Part shown: one piece after another, positions 1 through 11,890 of the stretch
Layout: every line of letters begins with the position of its first letter
Position numbering within the stretch: position 1 is the first letter of the stretch
Assembly: GCA_009823395.1 (NCBI GenBank)
Contig: CM020501.1
Location: forward strand, 26,544,361-26,608,360
Source of the DNA: Thamnaconus septentrionalis
Taxonomy: Eukaryota; Chordata; Actinopteri; Tetraodontiformes; Monacanthidae
Length of the DNA: 64,000 nucleotides
Reading direction: 5' to 3'
Notes under the pieces: generated by a model
What the model was told of the DNA's origin: nothing
The model's database searches: none
What the model saw: the letters and a program-made list of their open reading frames with translations, nothing else
Position numbers and translations under genes: made by a program

Positions 1-94
1 CGGCTGCCGACCCGGTCCCCCGAAAAGAAACAACCCCATTGCTAGTTTTTGCTTTCATTGTCATTTTCACTTAGCCTTTAAATTTTGGAAAAGG

Positions 95-463
95 CTAAGT
101 GCGTAATATTTGGATACTTTTAAGAAAGAACAGCGACATCCAGTGGTTAGACTTAGGGACTCCGTACCCTCCCTCTCCCAAACTCGGCAGTGAACTATGA
201 TGGCTTGCAAGCACAAACCTAAATACCTTCTCCACCTTCCGTAGAAATATGGTCATGCAAAATAGCAGCTAACTGGAACCAAGACCCTTGATCTATGTAT
301 TTTATTATAGATAAATATATATTAGAACAGTTCTAAGGGTAGGGAAACCAAATTATTTTTATTGGACTGCGAGTAGTTATGTATTTATGGCAAGTAGGTT
401 CAGCATTTTCCAAAGATAAAAATCATAAATAAAGCCAAATTTTACACACCGGACCCTTTAAGT
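95..463. repeat. Inverted-repeat element, family A, copy 1
   Basis: The left end reads like ctaagtgcgtaatatttgg and the right end like ccaaattttacacaccgga. These are imperfect inverted repeats of the ggtccagtgtgtaa type common in teleost genomes. The interior contains a segment on CCCTCCCTCTC and GGCAGTGAACTA that recurs at 11512-11833 in the same orientation and at 9166-9580 inverted. No coding capacity is seen, so it is probably a non-autonomous DNA transposon. Confidence 0.6.
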
Positions 464-1364
464 GCAATCTTTTTGCCTTATTGGGTCGTGTTTTGCAACA
501 GCCACCAATTATCGTCTGGTGGAACAATCACTGCAGGTGAAAAGAGACATGAAGAAGTGTGATTCATTCTGAAGAACCCCTTCAACCCCCCCACCCCTCA
601 AGACTTGGATGGGATTTTAGCAGAAAGGTAATTATTCTCGTAAAATGTCAGAAATCGGACGGACTTTCCATCACCGAAGCGTAAACAGAGACGCTGGCCA
701 TTACGGTGGGGTTGGAGGAGGGGAACGAAAGCGGAAAAAAGACGCAAAAAAAAGGTCAGTGGCGAGATAAATGAATGCGGGCGCTGGCTCAAGACACCCC
801 CATCCCCCCTCCACTCGCGTTGATAAATCACACCCCCACCCCCCAAAAAAAAAAAAAAAACCAACAACAAAAAAAAAGCAAGAGTAAGTGCCTCTCTGCC
901 GGCAAAAACGCAATTATGGAAATGCGTGAGCTGCCAAAGCGACGCACCTCGGCGCGAGCCAAGACAAACAAAGCGCTCAGCCGCCGTTGATGGATGGCCA
1001 TCGTCATACGGGCTGTGGGGCAGGGGTGGTGGGGGTTGCTGGAGGGGGCGATGTTCCTCTCTCAATTTGCTCTTTGATCTGCATATTCGTTTCATGGACG
1101 GCGTCGCGGCAGTTGTCCGTCGACATCCTGGGAGTAACTGAATCACGGACGTTGAGGTGGGCGGCCGTCGTCGGCTTCAGAGGAACTGGAAGAGTCTTTC
1201 ACAAAACAACGCAGATCCACTTCTCTGTTCCGGTTCTCGAGCCGAGACGGATCTACGGTCGCAGGGGTTTACCAGAACACCAGGTGAACAGGCCAGACTG
1301 ATACCACACCTCCTCCGTCTTGACAAGCTCCGATAGAGAGTGAAAGAAAACATTCTCGGTCAGC

Positions 1365-1374
1365 TGTGTATGTA

Positions 1375-1415
<41 letters not shown>

Positions 1416-1563
1416 ATGTGTGTACACACATAAAGTCAAACATATATACTCATACAGACACATATCAGTATATATGTATGTATAAGATATAAGATATATG
1501 CTCGTATGTATGTATTTGCACATACATACATATGCATGCACACATGACATGTGTGTTTATATA

Positions 1564-1623
<60 letters not shown>

Positions 1624-1690
1624 CATATGTGTACATACACACACAGACACGCACATATAGATTCAGACATACATAAACACACATATGTGA
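1365..1690. repeat. TA/CA/TATG low-complexity block
   Basis: Two long (TA)n runs (about 1378-1407 and 1569-1620) are joined by mixed tatg, tgtg and cacatg repeats. The reading frames here translate to Tyr-Ile-Tyr-Ile repeats and are not genes. Confidence 0.95.
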
Positions 1691-2699
1691 ATAGTTTCAA
1701 TGGGAGTTTGTCAACAGAGGGCTAAACGTGTTCTTTTGGAAAAAAAACTTTGCGTGACATGCCTGATAAACCACGCAGGGCTCCTTCATTCCGAGTCTAC
1801 GCAACAAACGGAAACACATCATAATAACAACACAAAATAGAAATCACACGTGAGATTTCATTTTACTTGGGCGCGAAGCCAATTTTTCCCCACCGTCACC
1901 TGCGCTGTCGAGGTTTTTAATCCAGGACGGATTTCATTGGATGGCACGGGGAACTCTGGAATAATCTCATTTAGGAGATCGAGGACTTGTTTTTTTTTTT
2001 TTTAAAACGTGAGGTTTTGGCGACACGAGGCGATCAAAGGCACAGCCACCTTGCGCTAATCCCGGCCTGCTGCTTCAAAACAGAGGGGAAGGCGCCCGCC
2101 ACGTGATTAACGCAGCGCAAATATTATCACTCTGCTTGTGTAGCGGCTCGTGAAAAAGTCCTTGCACTGGTGCCGCTCCATGACAATTTTTTTTTTTTTT
2201 TTTTTTACATCCATCTTACGTGTTCCCTGCCTTTTTTTTCTGTCGCTCCTCAGCCCTGTTTTTTCAAGCTTCTCGCCGTGACAATGTGTTTTGTCGAGCT
2301 AATCCGCCAATTTATTTAGCTGGAGGAGGAGGAGGGAGATCCTTTGGCCCACAACGAACAAGCAAACAAACAAACAAACAAACAAATGCGCTTGTGCAAA
2401 GCGACAAAGAAAATCTCCAAATTTAGATTAAATGCAATAAATAAATAAAGAAACGGAGGCGTGAAGGCTTTGGGGGAAGGAAGGAAGGAAGGAAGAAAGG
2501 AAGTACAATATTTGCCCGGGAGATTTAGCGGAGCCAAAATGAGAACAAGCACAAGAAGACTACCAGGAACGAAGAGACGACTTCATTTTTTAGTTCTACT
2601 ACTCATTTTTCCTCTGTTGCCTTTTCTAAGTGAGACGGCAACTCACATTAAACCAGCACCAACTAGTACAACTGGTACTTTTGCTGTCTCGCTGTTGAA

Positions 2700-3312
2700 C
2701 TGCAGCCTGTTCAGCACAGCAACTGTGGCAAAAGCATTCACATTCTTGTGTATGGATACTTGTGTAAAAAAATGCTCTGGTAAAAGTACTGATTCAAGCC
2801 CTTCACCCAAGTAAAAGTAAGGAAGTACAGCTTCTGAAATGTACTGAAGTAAAAAACTTTTTTTTTTTTTTACCATTGATGAAAAAAAATTGTGACAAAA
2901 TAATCTGGACTGAACTGACCAGAGGTCTTGATGAGCATCATTTATAACAGCTTTGTCTCTCTCAATACTATAGGTTTTTTATTTTTATTTTTTTTTTAAT
3001 TTTACAACTGAGGCACAGCCACACTGTAATCACTGTCATTGTTAAGACCTGTCAGTCACTGTTGGATGTTATTTCCTACATTTTTATTTTTATCTGCACA
3101 GAAAACACTTCAAGCAACAACAACAACTACAATAATAAATAAATAATAAGTGATTTACTTCGTTTTCCAGTTTGGGAAGTAGGAAGTACAGATATTGTGT
3201 GTATGAATGTCGGGCGAAAAAGTAAGAAGTCATCACAAAAAGAAATACTGAAGTACAGATACCTGAAAAGTTGACTTCAGTAATGAAGAATTTGTACTTC
3301 CCAACCCTCTGG
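2700..3312. repeat. hAT-like non-autonomous repeat ('aagtacagata' family)
   Basis: Several copies of gtaaaagta, aagtacag and ctgaagtaaaa occur here. The right end (3253-3312) resembles the well-known teleost terminus in which a run on GAAGTACAGATAC is followed by TTTGTACTTCCCA...CTCTGG. The left boundary is uncertain. No reading frame of interest. Confidence 0.5.
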
Positions 3313-3417
3313 CTGTGATGCTTTGATTCTTTTGTTTATTCTACCTATATTTTTTAGCTTTTTTTTTTTTTCATGAAAAAAATAAATAAATAAATCCCGC
3401 CACGCGTCCTGCCTCAC

Positions 3418-3563
3418 CTTGTCTCCGTCCGCGAAGGTGCGGCCGTCACCGGCTCGCCGCCAGGAGATGTCGGGCAGCGGCTCACCGTCGGCCACGCAGG
3501 AGATCATGGCGGCGTTGCCCTCCACCGCCGTCACGTTCTTCAGCAGCGTGATGTGGGGCTGGA
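3418..3563 (-). CDS. ncam2: ncam2 exon 8: first half of Ig4
   Basis: The 146-nt exon starts after acceptor TCTTCAG with two bases that complete a Val codon begun in exon 7. It then encodes 48 residues beginning QPHITLLKNVTAVEGNAAM and ending FADGDK, where donor gtgagg follows in phase 0. It carries the B-strand cysteine (ISCVADGEP), the conserved core tryptophan (DISWRR) and an N-glycosylation sequon NVT at about residue 9. NCAM2 of other vertebrates has a closely matching GEP.PEI.WKRA.DG.TF.EGDK stretch here. The exon is noticeably richer in G+C than its introns. The second half of Ig4 is beyond the window. In NCAM1 the junction after this exon is where the VASE exon is alternatively inserted; nothing here shows whether ncam2 does the same. 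Confidence 0.93.
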
Positions 3564-4155
3564 CTGAAGACAGGAGAGGGTGGGGAGGTTAACGATTTGC
3601 AAGCGGCGAGCACAGCGGTGGGCAAGCTGAGGCCCAGGGGCCACATGCGTGATGGCCTGCTGATACCTGAAGAAACGATATTAAAAGTCAGTAAGTCATT
3701 AAATATCTGTATTTCATCCATTCTTTCAGTGTTTTCAGGGTCATTTCAATCAGGGGCTAAAACACCGTGGGCCTTCAAAAACACTGACTTTTGTTGAAAC
3801 TTTGCTTCGCTTCATTTTCATTTGACATCAAAGCAACACGTTTTCTACACATCCCATGGTATGTTCCTTTCTCCTATGAGGTGGCTCACCAAAACACTCC
3901 ATCCAAATATCCACTTCATCCGCTGTTGCTCCGCCCCATCACATTTCGGAGGCCATTGTGGCCCACCTGTCAAAAAGTTTGCCCACCCCTGGGTGAGGAC
4001 GTCCGCAGCGGAGCAGGTGAGAAGCCGCTTCTTTCTTTCTTTCCTTCTTTTTGTTCCCCTTTGAATCCGTGACTTTGCCTCTGACAAGTCGAGGCCAAGG
4101 TGGTTTATAAGCCTCAAGTCTGCCGGCGCATTTAAACACATCCCTTTCGCCTCAA

Positions 4156-4158
<3 letters not shown>

Positions 4159-4200
<42 letters not shown>
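4159..4200. repeat. (CA)21 microsatellite
   Basis: Uninterrupted CA dinucleotides. Confidence 0.97.
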
Positions 4201-4203
<3 letters not shown>

Positions 4204-5094
4204 CCACCACCCCAAAAAAAGCTCCCAGCGACGTCTTCGCTCGTGCGTTTCACCTGCACCCGGTGTTGAATGGCTTCCCCGACAGCGGGGGGAAGGTGCT
4301 GCGAGGTGTGCAGTCAGGGGCCGCTAACCGCTAACACCCCCCTCCACCCATTTACCCCCCCGCCCCCGCCGATAAGGTCGTTGGAGTGAGCTGTGAGACG
4401 CCATGCGTGTCGGGGGTGTAGGGGGAGGGGCGGGGGAGCGTGAATCGCACCTGCTCCACCCGCCTTCACAGGGTTGCGGCTCAGATGCCCCTCCCCCACA
4501 ATATACACAACATACTACATTGTATATATATTACATTATGTGTTAGATTAGATTAGATTTTCACATTATATGATGTATTACATATATTACATTTCAAAAT
4601 CATGTAACTGATTATACGATGTTATTATGTTTATGATATTATACTGCAATATTGCACTGATTATTACCACTACTACTACTATTATTGTTAATTCACTGAT
4701 GTTATCACTACTACTTTTCTTGTCGATTGATGATTATATATATTTTTTGCACTCCATTGTCGCAACTAATTACATTATATTGTACAGTATTGCTTAGTAG
4801 TGCATAACACATCAAACACCCTTATCGGTACTTGCCATTATTTTCAGAAATCTTTTTAACTTGTATTTTTGTAAACTTGGAAAACTTCTATTTAAATGCC
4901 ACATTCCACTGTTATTTATTTCTCTTTTTTTACATTGGGTTTTGCCACACCAACATTTCACTACCGTGTAACGTGACATGTTACAAATAATTTTTTTTGA
5001 ATCTTTGAGATGTTCCGATCTGATCAAATATTGCAAAAAATCAATCATCTTTCGGTGGCAAATTTCCATCATTCAGGAAAGTTAATCTTAGCGC

Positions 5095-5476
5095 CTGCGA
5101 GCCAGTTACCATCTGGCCGACGTGTGTTAAGGTTCTGGGGTTGCTGGCTGACAGGCTTTCACATAACAGAGGCATGAACTGGAGAAACTCGCAAACTTTG
5201 GTGTGAGTTGGTTGTGAAAATAAGCATTTGTGAAATTGTTGATTTGGAGGAAATCTTGGTTTGAATCACCGGTAAAAATGGAAAATAAAACGTTTTGTGC
5301 TGCAACGTTGATTGCATTTTTGTTGTCGGTCAAACTGAGACTAAAATGTCGGGGTATCAAAAAAAAGTAGTCTGGACAAAATATTAAAAGTGTCGTTCTG
5401 GAACCATATTGAAAGCAAGGTATCGAAACTGATATCGTCAGATCGATTGAACAATTTCAACAATACCCAGGCCTAG
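5095..5476. repeat. Dispersed repeat family C, copy 1
   Basis: This shares a series of blocks with 12633-13055 in the same orientation: GGCTTTCACATAACAGAGGC-like, GATTTGGAGGA, GGTAAAAATGGAAA, GCATTTTTGT, AAGGTATCGAA, and a terminal AATACCCAG. The family also has an inverted copy at 58811-59225. The ends resemble TAGGGCTGGG...ATACCCAGC, a terminal inverted pair, so it is probably a non-autonomous DNA element. Confidence 0.55.
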
Positions 5477-5650
5477 CTGTGAGTGACCTGAGAGTAGTTG
5501 CGCCCACTCCCCACACTATCCCCCAGTGACATCACAAAGGGTAAATCTGACTAAGCAGGGGAAGTGAAGGACGGTGTTGTCGTTCAGCCGCCAGCGGAGC
5601 CGCGATGGAACCGAAACTCTGCCCTCTCTGGCTGTAAAGGAGGATGACGG

Positions 5651-5651
<1 letters not shown>

Positions 5652-5696
<45 letters not shown>
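5652..5696. repeat. (GCT)15 trinucleotide repeat
   Basis: Fifteen perfect GCT units on the plus strand. The surrounding frames translate to poly-Ala, poly-Ser or poly-Gln on the minus strand, but there is no sign that they are coding. Confidence 0.97.
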
Positions 5697-5697
<1 letters not shown>

Positions 5698-6039
5698 AGC
5701 CCAATGGTCTCGCTGCGTTGCAAAGTGGGACCCCGAGTTTTGCAGCAAAATAAGCTTCAACAAGACCATAAACGAGACCATAAACGACCTGTTGAGCTGT
5801 AGCACGGCCGAGCGGCTGCGTCTGCTCCGTCCTCATCACGGCGCCTCTTCAGACAATTTTTGAAACCGTGCACGCACGCGCACGTGCACGTGCACGCTCC
5901 CCTCGATAAGGCTGCTAATAGCGGCGAGACCGGTCTGAACCGGTTCTTCATCACCACCTTATCTTCCTCTGCGGCGCCCGCGATGCCCTTCATCATGCAA
6001 ATATTAAATGGAATATGTCTCATTTATCAAGCCCGCTGC

Positions 6040-6046
<7 letters not shown>

Positions 6047-6106
<60 letters not shown>
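6047..6106. repeat. (AG)30 microsatellite
   Basis: Sixty nucleotides of uninterrupted AG. Confidence 0.97.
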
Positions 6107-6110
<4 letters not shown>

Positions 6111-6614
6111 AAGAGAAGGTGAGAAAGAGAAGACGGCCCTTTGCGGGGGGAACATTATTAATAAGGCATTATCTCAAACATTTCTGCTCCAAATGAGGAG
6201 GGAAAAAACAACAGAGAAACATTTGTGCTGAAAACCTTTTGAATTAATTTGACCTTCTATTTTTTTTTTTTTTTTTTTAAATATTTAGAACTGTTTATTA
6301 TTTAGTTTTGGCTTGAGAAGGTTTTTTTTTTTAATTTGAAAAACGCCAAAAAAATGAGTGAGTCACGCACTTGATAATAACTTTAATTATGCTCCATTAT
6401 GTGTGATGTGGGCGGCGTCCCTCATTAAGCACTCGAGCACAGCAGGCAGTGATGGAAGCAGGGGAGAAGCCAGAGTTAGCTGAAGCCAGAGTTTTCAAAA
6501 AGACTGGAAGGTTGCAAACACAGGGCTGAAAAAATGAAAAAAAAGAGAGCAGAAATTCTGCTTTTTGGGCTGCTGAGGGTCTGGAATGGAAAAACAGCAG
6601 ATCTGAAAAACGGG

Positions 6615-6990
6615 TAAAAACCAAATTTGACCCGCAGTTCATTATATTTGGCCCACAAGAGCAAAACAAAATCACTGCTAGAGCTGCTGGCCCACTGCTA
6701 TTATAAGGCACATGTAGCACTAATACTAAAAATCCCAGAATGTTCTGCTGAATCAGGACAGGACATTGAAGGAAATTATTATGACTTAATTGGTGGATTG
6801 TTGTTATTTTATTTTTACATTTATTATTCGCATGTGAAAAAGGTTACTGTTGAAATTTGAATCGGGAAGGCTGCAAATAAAAAATGCCATACAATTTTTA
6901 TTTACATTTTGTTTATTTTGATTAGTCATTTTTTCTTGGATTGGAAATTCAAATTTGCATGTGTGCAATATTAAGTTTAAGTTAATTGGG
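6615..6990 (+). mobile_element. hAT-related short element, family E, copy 1
   Basis: This shares the blocks TTGGCCCACA, AATCACTGCTAGAGCTGCTGG, GGCACATGTAG, AATCCCAGAATG and AATCAGGACAGGACATT with the hAT copy at 24120-24988 and with elements at 32280-32690 and 49736-50010. No transposase remnant is present in this copy. Confidence 0.6.
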
Positions 6991-7013
6991 TTAGGGTTAT
7001 TGTATTTAGTAAG

Positions 7014-7375
7014 TTTCTGTTTCTGGAATTTCTGCCAAATTTGGGAAACGCGGGAAAAATTCATTCAGATTTAGCAATTTCCTGATACATTCACTTTGAT
7101 TAAAAACTATCGGTATCACATCGGTATTAGCAATACTGGCCGTGTATTTGTTTGATATTGGACCGAGCTTCCATTTCTGGAATTTCGGTTTCCGTCATTT
7201 GGGTAAAGCAGGAAAAAATTCATTCAGATTTAGCAATTTCATGATACATTCACCTTGATTAAAAAGTATCGGTGTCATATCCGTATTAGCAATACTGGAC
7301 CTGTATTTAATTGGTATCGGACCGAGTTTCTGTTTCTGGAATTTCTGTTTCCCTCATCTGGGAGAAGCGGGAAGA
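7014..7375. repeat. Tandem duplication, unit of about 154-159 bp, 2.3 copies
   Basis: The phrase TTTCTGGAATTTC recurs at about 7022, 7176 and 7335. Each unit then carries CATTCAGATTTAGCAATTTC, GATACATTCAC, GATTAAAAA and GTATTAGCAATACTGG. The unit contains a piece of repeat family D, so a dispersed element was duplicated in tandem after insertion. Confidence 0.8.
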
Positions 7376-7894
7376 AAAGTCGGATGCTGAAGATGAAGCC
7401 TGGAGAGGAACGCACAGCGCGCACCTATCTCCTCCCGCTTGCGCCGTCAGGGGCAATAAAGCTAACTTACAACTGTGTTCCTCAGGCTCCTCCCACCCTC
7501 CTCTCCCCGGAGTACGACCGTTGCGGCCGAGCATTTTCATAAGGGCGGGGCACCAAGGGAGATGCGCACAGCCGCGACCGGCAGGTTTATGAAAATGTAA
7601 ATTGAATTCGCTCCCCCCCAACTCCACCCATTTTTTTATTTTATTTTATTGAGAGTGCAGTAAAATGAAATATGGGGCCAACGAATGAAATATTTCCCTG
7701 CAGCTGGAAGATATCGCGCTGATGCAGTTGCTATTGTGGCTGGCTGTAGGCCATACTTGGACTTTTGTGAGTCGAAGAAAACTTTTTTTTTTTTTCCCCC
7801 CTTTTAATAAAAACGGGATTGCTGGTACACACGTTGAAAGCTTTACGGATGGATGTAAAACAGCTGCAGTTTCAGGTTAGAGCTGGAATACAGT

Positions 7895-8455
7895 GGTGTG
7901 AGATGCTGCAGGATCAATCCGATACCAAATAAATACAGGGCCAGTATCGCCAATATCAATATGATACCAATACTTTTTAATGAAGGTGAATGTATCGTTA
8001 GATTGCTAAATCTGAATGAAGAAATACTAGTCCAACATTCAACACCTTCCACACCTTTAGAGAAGAGGTCTTCAACAATCGACTTTTAGTTGTACAGCGC
8101 TAAATCACATCCAAATGCGTCTCAAAGCGCTTTGCACAATCAGAAAACCCAACTGAACCCCATGAAGAGCTGCTTGTTTTTCCTAGAATTCATGTCACAA
8201 TCATTTCATGAGATGTAGTACAACAAATACAATGAACTTTAATTTAATTCAACTTAATGTAGCAGCCCTGTAGTATTTAAAACATAGTACTCAATATAGA
8301 CAAATGAAAAATGTAGAAACATACTACATCTATGTAGAAACATACTACATCTAAAACTATTGATCTCATTGAACTAATATCAATCGATACCGATGTCAAC
8401 ATTCAAATCGATATTATCAATATTTTCTAAATGCCCATCACAACTAGTATAGTCA
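7895..8455. repeat. Dispersed repeat family D, copy with an internal insertion
   Basis: The left half (7913-8022) matches 21860-21965: GATACCAAAT..., CAGGGCC.GTATCG, TACTTTTTAATGAAGGTGAATG, TTGCTAAATCTGAA. The right half resembles 22200-22345 (ATCTCATTG...CTAATAT...GATACC). Between them, at about 8085-8160, is a segment (GTACAGCGCTAAATCA, CTCAAAGCGCTTTG) that looks like a teleost SINE-type tail. An 18-bp phrase on ATGTAGAAACATACTACA is duplicated at about 8310-8350. Confidence 0.5.
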
Positions 8456-9165
8456 GCACTGTGGCAAAGACAGTGTTTGAACTCTTGCCGCAGACCGATT
8501 TTGTTGACGTCTGTTAAGGTTTATGGATGTTTTCTTTTTCGATTTTTAAATCTCCACCGACACTGGTGCATTAGCATTTCCTGTGCTGCGCTGGCTGCGG
8601 GGCGAAGCGGAGGATTCCATTTGCTTCCCCCCTGCCGCACTGCTTTCCAGCCTCCTCCCGGGGTTGTGGGTGGGGACCCTGAGGTGCACCCAGGCCAGAT
8701 AAGATACGGATTGGGCCCTGGGAGCAGAGTTCTGGGTTCCCTCTCCTGAATCACCTCGACTGGCTCCTCCTCTGAGGGGGAGGGAGTGACCGTCTGGCGT
8801 CCTAAACTCTCTCCAGATGTCCCGCATCCCCTCAAACCGCCTCTGAGTTTTTGCATCTCGCGGCCTCAGTGTGGCGGACAAAACGCGGCGGTGTTTGTGC
8901 CGCAGCTCTGAGGCTCGGAGGCGGGGGAGGAAGGGGCGGTGAGTTCGGGGATAGAAACGTCGCGCTAAGTCACACGATTTGCCTCCTGGCATCGGCTGCA
9001 AAAGCTGCGGATGACTGTGGAAAATCCCAAACGTCCGAAACCACCTTCAACAATTTACATTGACCGCCACTCTATCCCAGCAGTCAGGCACATTCAGTAG
9101 TAATAACATTGCTCACATTATAATGATCCCTTTTAAACTAAAGTGATTCATTGATTAGTCGACTC

Positions 9166-9580
9166 AAAGGTCCAGTGTGTAATATTTGGCCTGACTTACC
9201 ATATTCATATTGGTAAAAGCTGAATCTACTGCCTGCAAATACATCAATGAAAATGTATACTCGCAGCAACAATAAAAGTAATTTGGTTAGTAACCGTTAG
9301 AACGGTACTCATATATACAGTGTATTAGAATATACATAGATCGAGGGTTTTTCTCCCAGTTAGCTGCCATCTTGCAACGCCATATTTCTATGGAGGCCTG
9401 GTGTGGACAATCTAGGCCACCTGACAGTACGTTTTGCATTGCGCGCGCCCTCAAATGAACCAAGGAAGAAGAAGGTGAGGTATCCAAGAGGGAGGGCGAG
9501 AGGGTGAGCACTGCAACCTGAAATGTAACCACTAGATGTTGCTGTTTCTTCTCAAAATCTCCAAATATTACACATTTCAA
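9166..9580. repeat. Inverted-repeat element, family A, copy 2 (inverted)
   Basis: The left end AAAGGTCCAGTGTGTAATATTTGG and the right end CCAAATATTACACATT form imperfect terminal inverted repeats. The interior matches copies 1 and 3 in reverse orientation, including TAGAAATATGG-like, GGGAGGG and TAACCACTAGATGT blocks. Confidence 0.65.
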
Positions 9581-11164
9581 TTTTAAATCGTTTTAAAAAT
9601 ATGATTCCATAAAAGATTTTACCGAATGGAAGATTTGTGTCCTTATTTTTTGCCGCTGCCAAAACATTAATTCCACTGTTGTGTTTCACACATGACGCCA
9701 GAAAAGACATTTTTATACATCCTTTTTGCTTTAGAAGTGTTTGTTGCTTCAGCTGTTCCAGCTCTTTCACATCGGTACCATTTCTTTTCTGCCCTTTTCA
9801 ACTAACCGTTTTATCGAGCAGAAGAAAATAACCTATTGATTAAGCGATTATAAAAGTAATCAATGGCTGCGGCTCTGGTCGAATTACATCTGTTGCCCGC
9901 TCGTTTACTAAGTGGAGGTGCAGTGCTTATTAAACCGAGAGCCGAGACGGCGCGTGGAGCCGGTTTGTTTTGGGGTACGTGCGCAAAGGGGGGAAAACTA
10001 CGACATCTGGTGGTCGGACGTTATTGTATGCAACTCGTTGACGACGTTCTGAGCAACTAGGAGCCCAGTAGAGGCAGAGGTGTTGGAACTAAATGAGCAA
10101 TCAAAGCAAAATCCGGGCATATTTTCATGCACGCAGTATGTATAATACCCCCTCAGCGCAGCGCTACAGTCAAGCTCTTGAATAACATCCTGCTTGAAAA
10201 ATTTCCCTCTCCTATCTCCGCCATCCAGAAGCACTTGGGCGCGTTACATTAAGTTCCACAGCCTCTCACACATCATGCACCGTCTACATATTTAACAGGG
10301 ACCCTCCGATGCATTATACAGAACTTTGGCCCCTGGCAGGCGTTTCAAATGGAGTCTCACGTTGCTAACCAAACTGCCTGCACACACACATTCATACATA
10401 AGTACTTTCAAACACTCACGGAGTGGAGTGGCAGGGTTTTTGCAGCCTTTTTTTATTATTATTATTATTTTTTTTTCTTTTTCATAGCGTTGCAACGTGT
10501 TCCAATTTTGATTGCTGGGAGTTTTTTTTGTCACTGACCATGGCCTTTATACCCAAACTCTTTGGCATATACCGCGCTGAGCCTCAAGCGGCGTACAAGC
10601 ATAAGCACAATCGGGCTGTCTTTGTCCCGACTTCACCCCTTCCCGACCAAGGAGCGCAAACGCCAGATCTCATAAGACTACCCTGAGGTCTGAGGTGTGT
10701 TAAGAGTCAATTTGTCTCGAAAATCTGCTCGGAAAAGGGTTGGGAAGCCAACCATTGTCACTGTTAAACTTGTTTGACATTTATGACTTCAAATTTTTGT
10801 GTCTGTGGGGGGAAAGCCGACCGCTCCCGAGTCCTGACTCCGTGAATTGTGAAGCAGAACCAAAAGCTGCCAATCAGGAGGCCTGAGGAACAAGGAAGCA
10901 GACATGAGTAAAAACAAGATTCAGATTGATTTAGCTAAATTAATTAGAGGCTTTCATGTTACAAGGCTAATAACACCAGCCATTGGCTTCAGTTGAGCTA
11001 TGCACCTCCAGCTCGCTCAGTGGACTATAAAATCTGTGTCCACGTTGTTTTTGTTCCACGTTCTTTTCTTTTTTTTAGTTTGAGATTTTTCTGTTACCAA
11101 TTGTGCATGCCCTCTTCCCTGTTTTGTGTTGTGTTTATTGGCTTGTGGGGGGTTGTCACCGTGT

Positions 11165-11206
11165 TTCTTCTTCTTCTTCTTCTTCTTCTTCTTCTTCTTC
11201 TTCTTC
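11165..11206. repeat. (TTC)14 trinucleotide repeat
   Basis: Fourteen perfect TTC units. Confidence 0.97.
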
Positions 11207-11511
11207 GTTATCGTTTTTCGCTCGATCGCGTTTGATTTGATCACAAGAGATTTCTGACTTGGGTGACTAGATCCTTGATCGGTTGTGGGACAGAATCATG
11301 ATGTGTATGCTTTCACAGCGTACCATGTATCTCAAATATCTTAAGATTTTGAAATTCTTACGTGCATGCCCTGTTTTCTTGTACTGTATTGTTGAGTCCT
11401 GAATGGTGTCGGCGTCCTACCCTTTAATGGCAGATGGAAGATGGAACATTTTTTGTGGTACTGCACAGATTGAGAAGTAGATAGTCAATGCATATTCAGG
11501 GTCAGTGTTCT

Positions 11512-11833
11512 TTTAGGGTTAAGTGTAAAATATTTGAAGATTTGGTGAGGAAACAGCCACATCAAGCGGTTACATTTTAGATCACAGCACTTTTTCACTC
11601 ACCCTCCCTCTCTCGAGCTCGCCAGTGAACTACGGTAGTCTGTGCACACAAACCTGGACACGTTCAGACTGGCTGGACTGTCCACAACAGGCTTCCTTAG
11701 AAATATGGCGGTGCAAAAGGACAGCTATACTATAACTTACTGTACACCTTTATATATTTATGGGCAGTATACTAAGCTTCTACCAATACAAAAATCATAA
11801 ATCAGGCCAAATTTTACACAGTGGACCTTTAAG
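11512..11833. repeat. Inverted-repeat element, family A, copy 3
   Basis: The left end is GGTTAAGTGTAAAATATTTG and the right end CCAAATTTTACACAGTGGACC. It has the same orientation as copy 1. It ends only 58 bp from the coding part of exon 7, on the intron side of that exon's donor. Confidence 0.65.
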
Positions 11834-11890
11834 TCCATTCCGTCCGGACACCTCATCATATCGTACAGAACAAATGTCAGCGCGACTTAC

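Larger units (their letters stand above)
1..3417 (-). other. ncam2: ncam2 intron 8 (partial, runs off the window)
   Basis: This is non-coding DNA downstream of the Ig4 first-half exon. No match to the second half of Ig4 (a DGRIEV...YDCEA-like stretch) was seen on the minus strand, so the next exon lies outside the window. It holds an inverted-repeat element near 95-463, a TA/CA low-complexity block at 1365-1690 and a hAT-like repeat ending at 3312. In NCAM1 the alternative VASE mini-exon sits in the equivalent intron; I could not recognise a 30-nt phase-0 exon of that kind here. Long reading frames at 598-1146 are compositionally odd and overlap on both strands, so I treat them as chance. Confidence 0.8.
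3564..11890 (-). other. ncam2: ncam2 intron 7
   Basis: This 8.3-kb intron separates the Ig3 second-half exon from the Ig4 exon. It contains CA, GCT, AG and TTC microsatellites, copies of families A, C and D, a short hAT-related element (6615-6990) and a local 155-bp tandem duplication (7014-7375). Between about 9580 and 11160, and in 3600-4150, I see no recognisable repeat or exon. A terminal AG (TCTTCAG) at 3564-3570 is a good acceptor. Confidence 0.85.

Noticed and set aside
598..1146. 182-codon minus-strand reading frame
   Set aside because: It starts at a non-ATG codon, is overlapped by several frames on both strands, and contains homopolymer-derived Phe and Gly runs. No domain or splice context supports it.
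5652..5696. Coding poly-Gln or poly-Ala tract
   Set aside because: No splice-compatible exon surrounds the (GCT)15 run, and all six frames around it are short and unremarkable.
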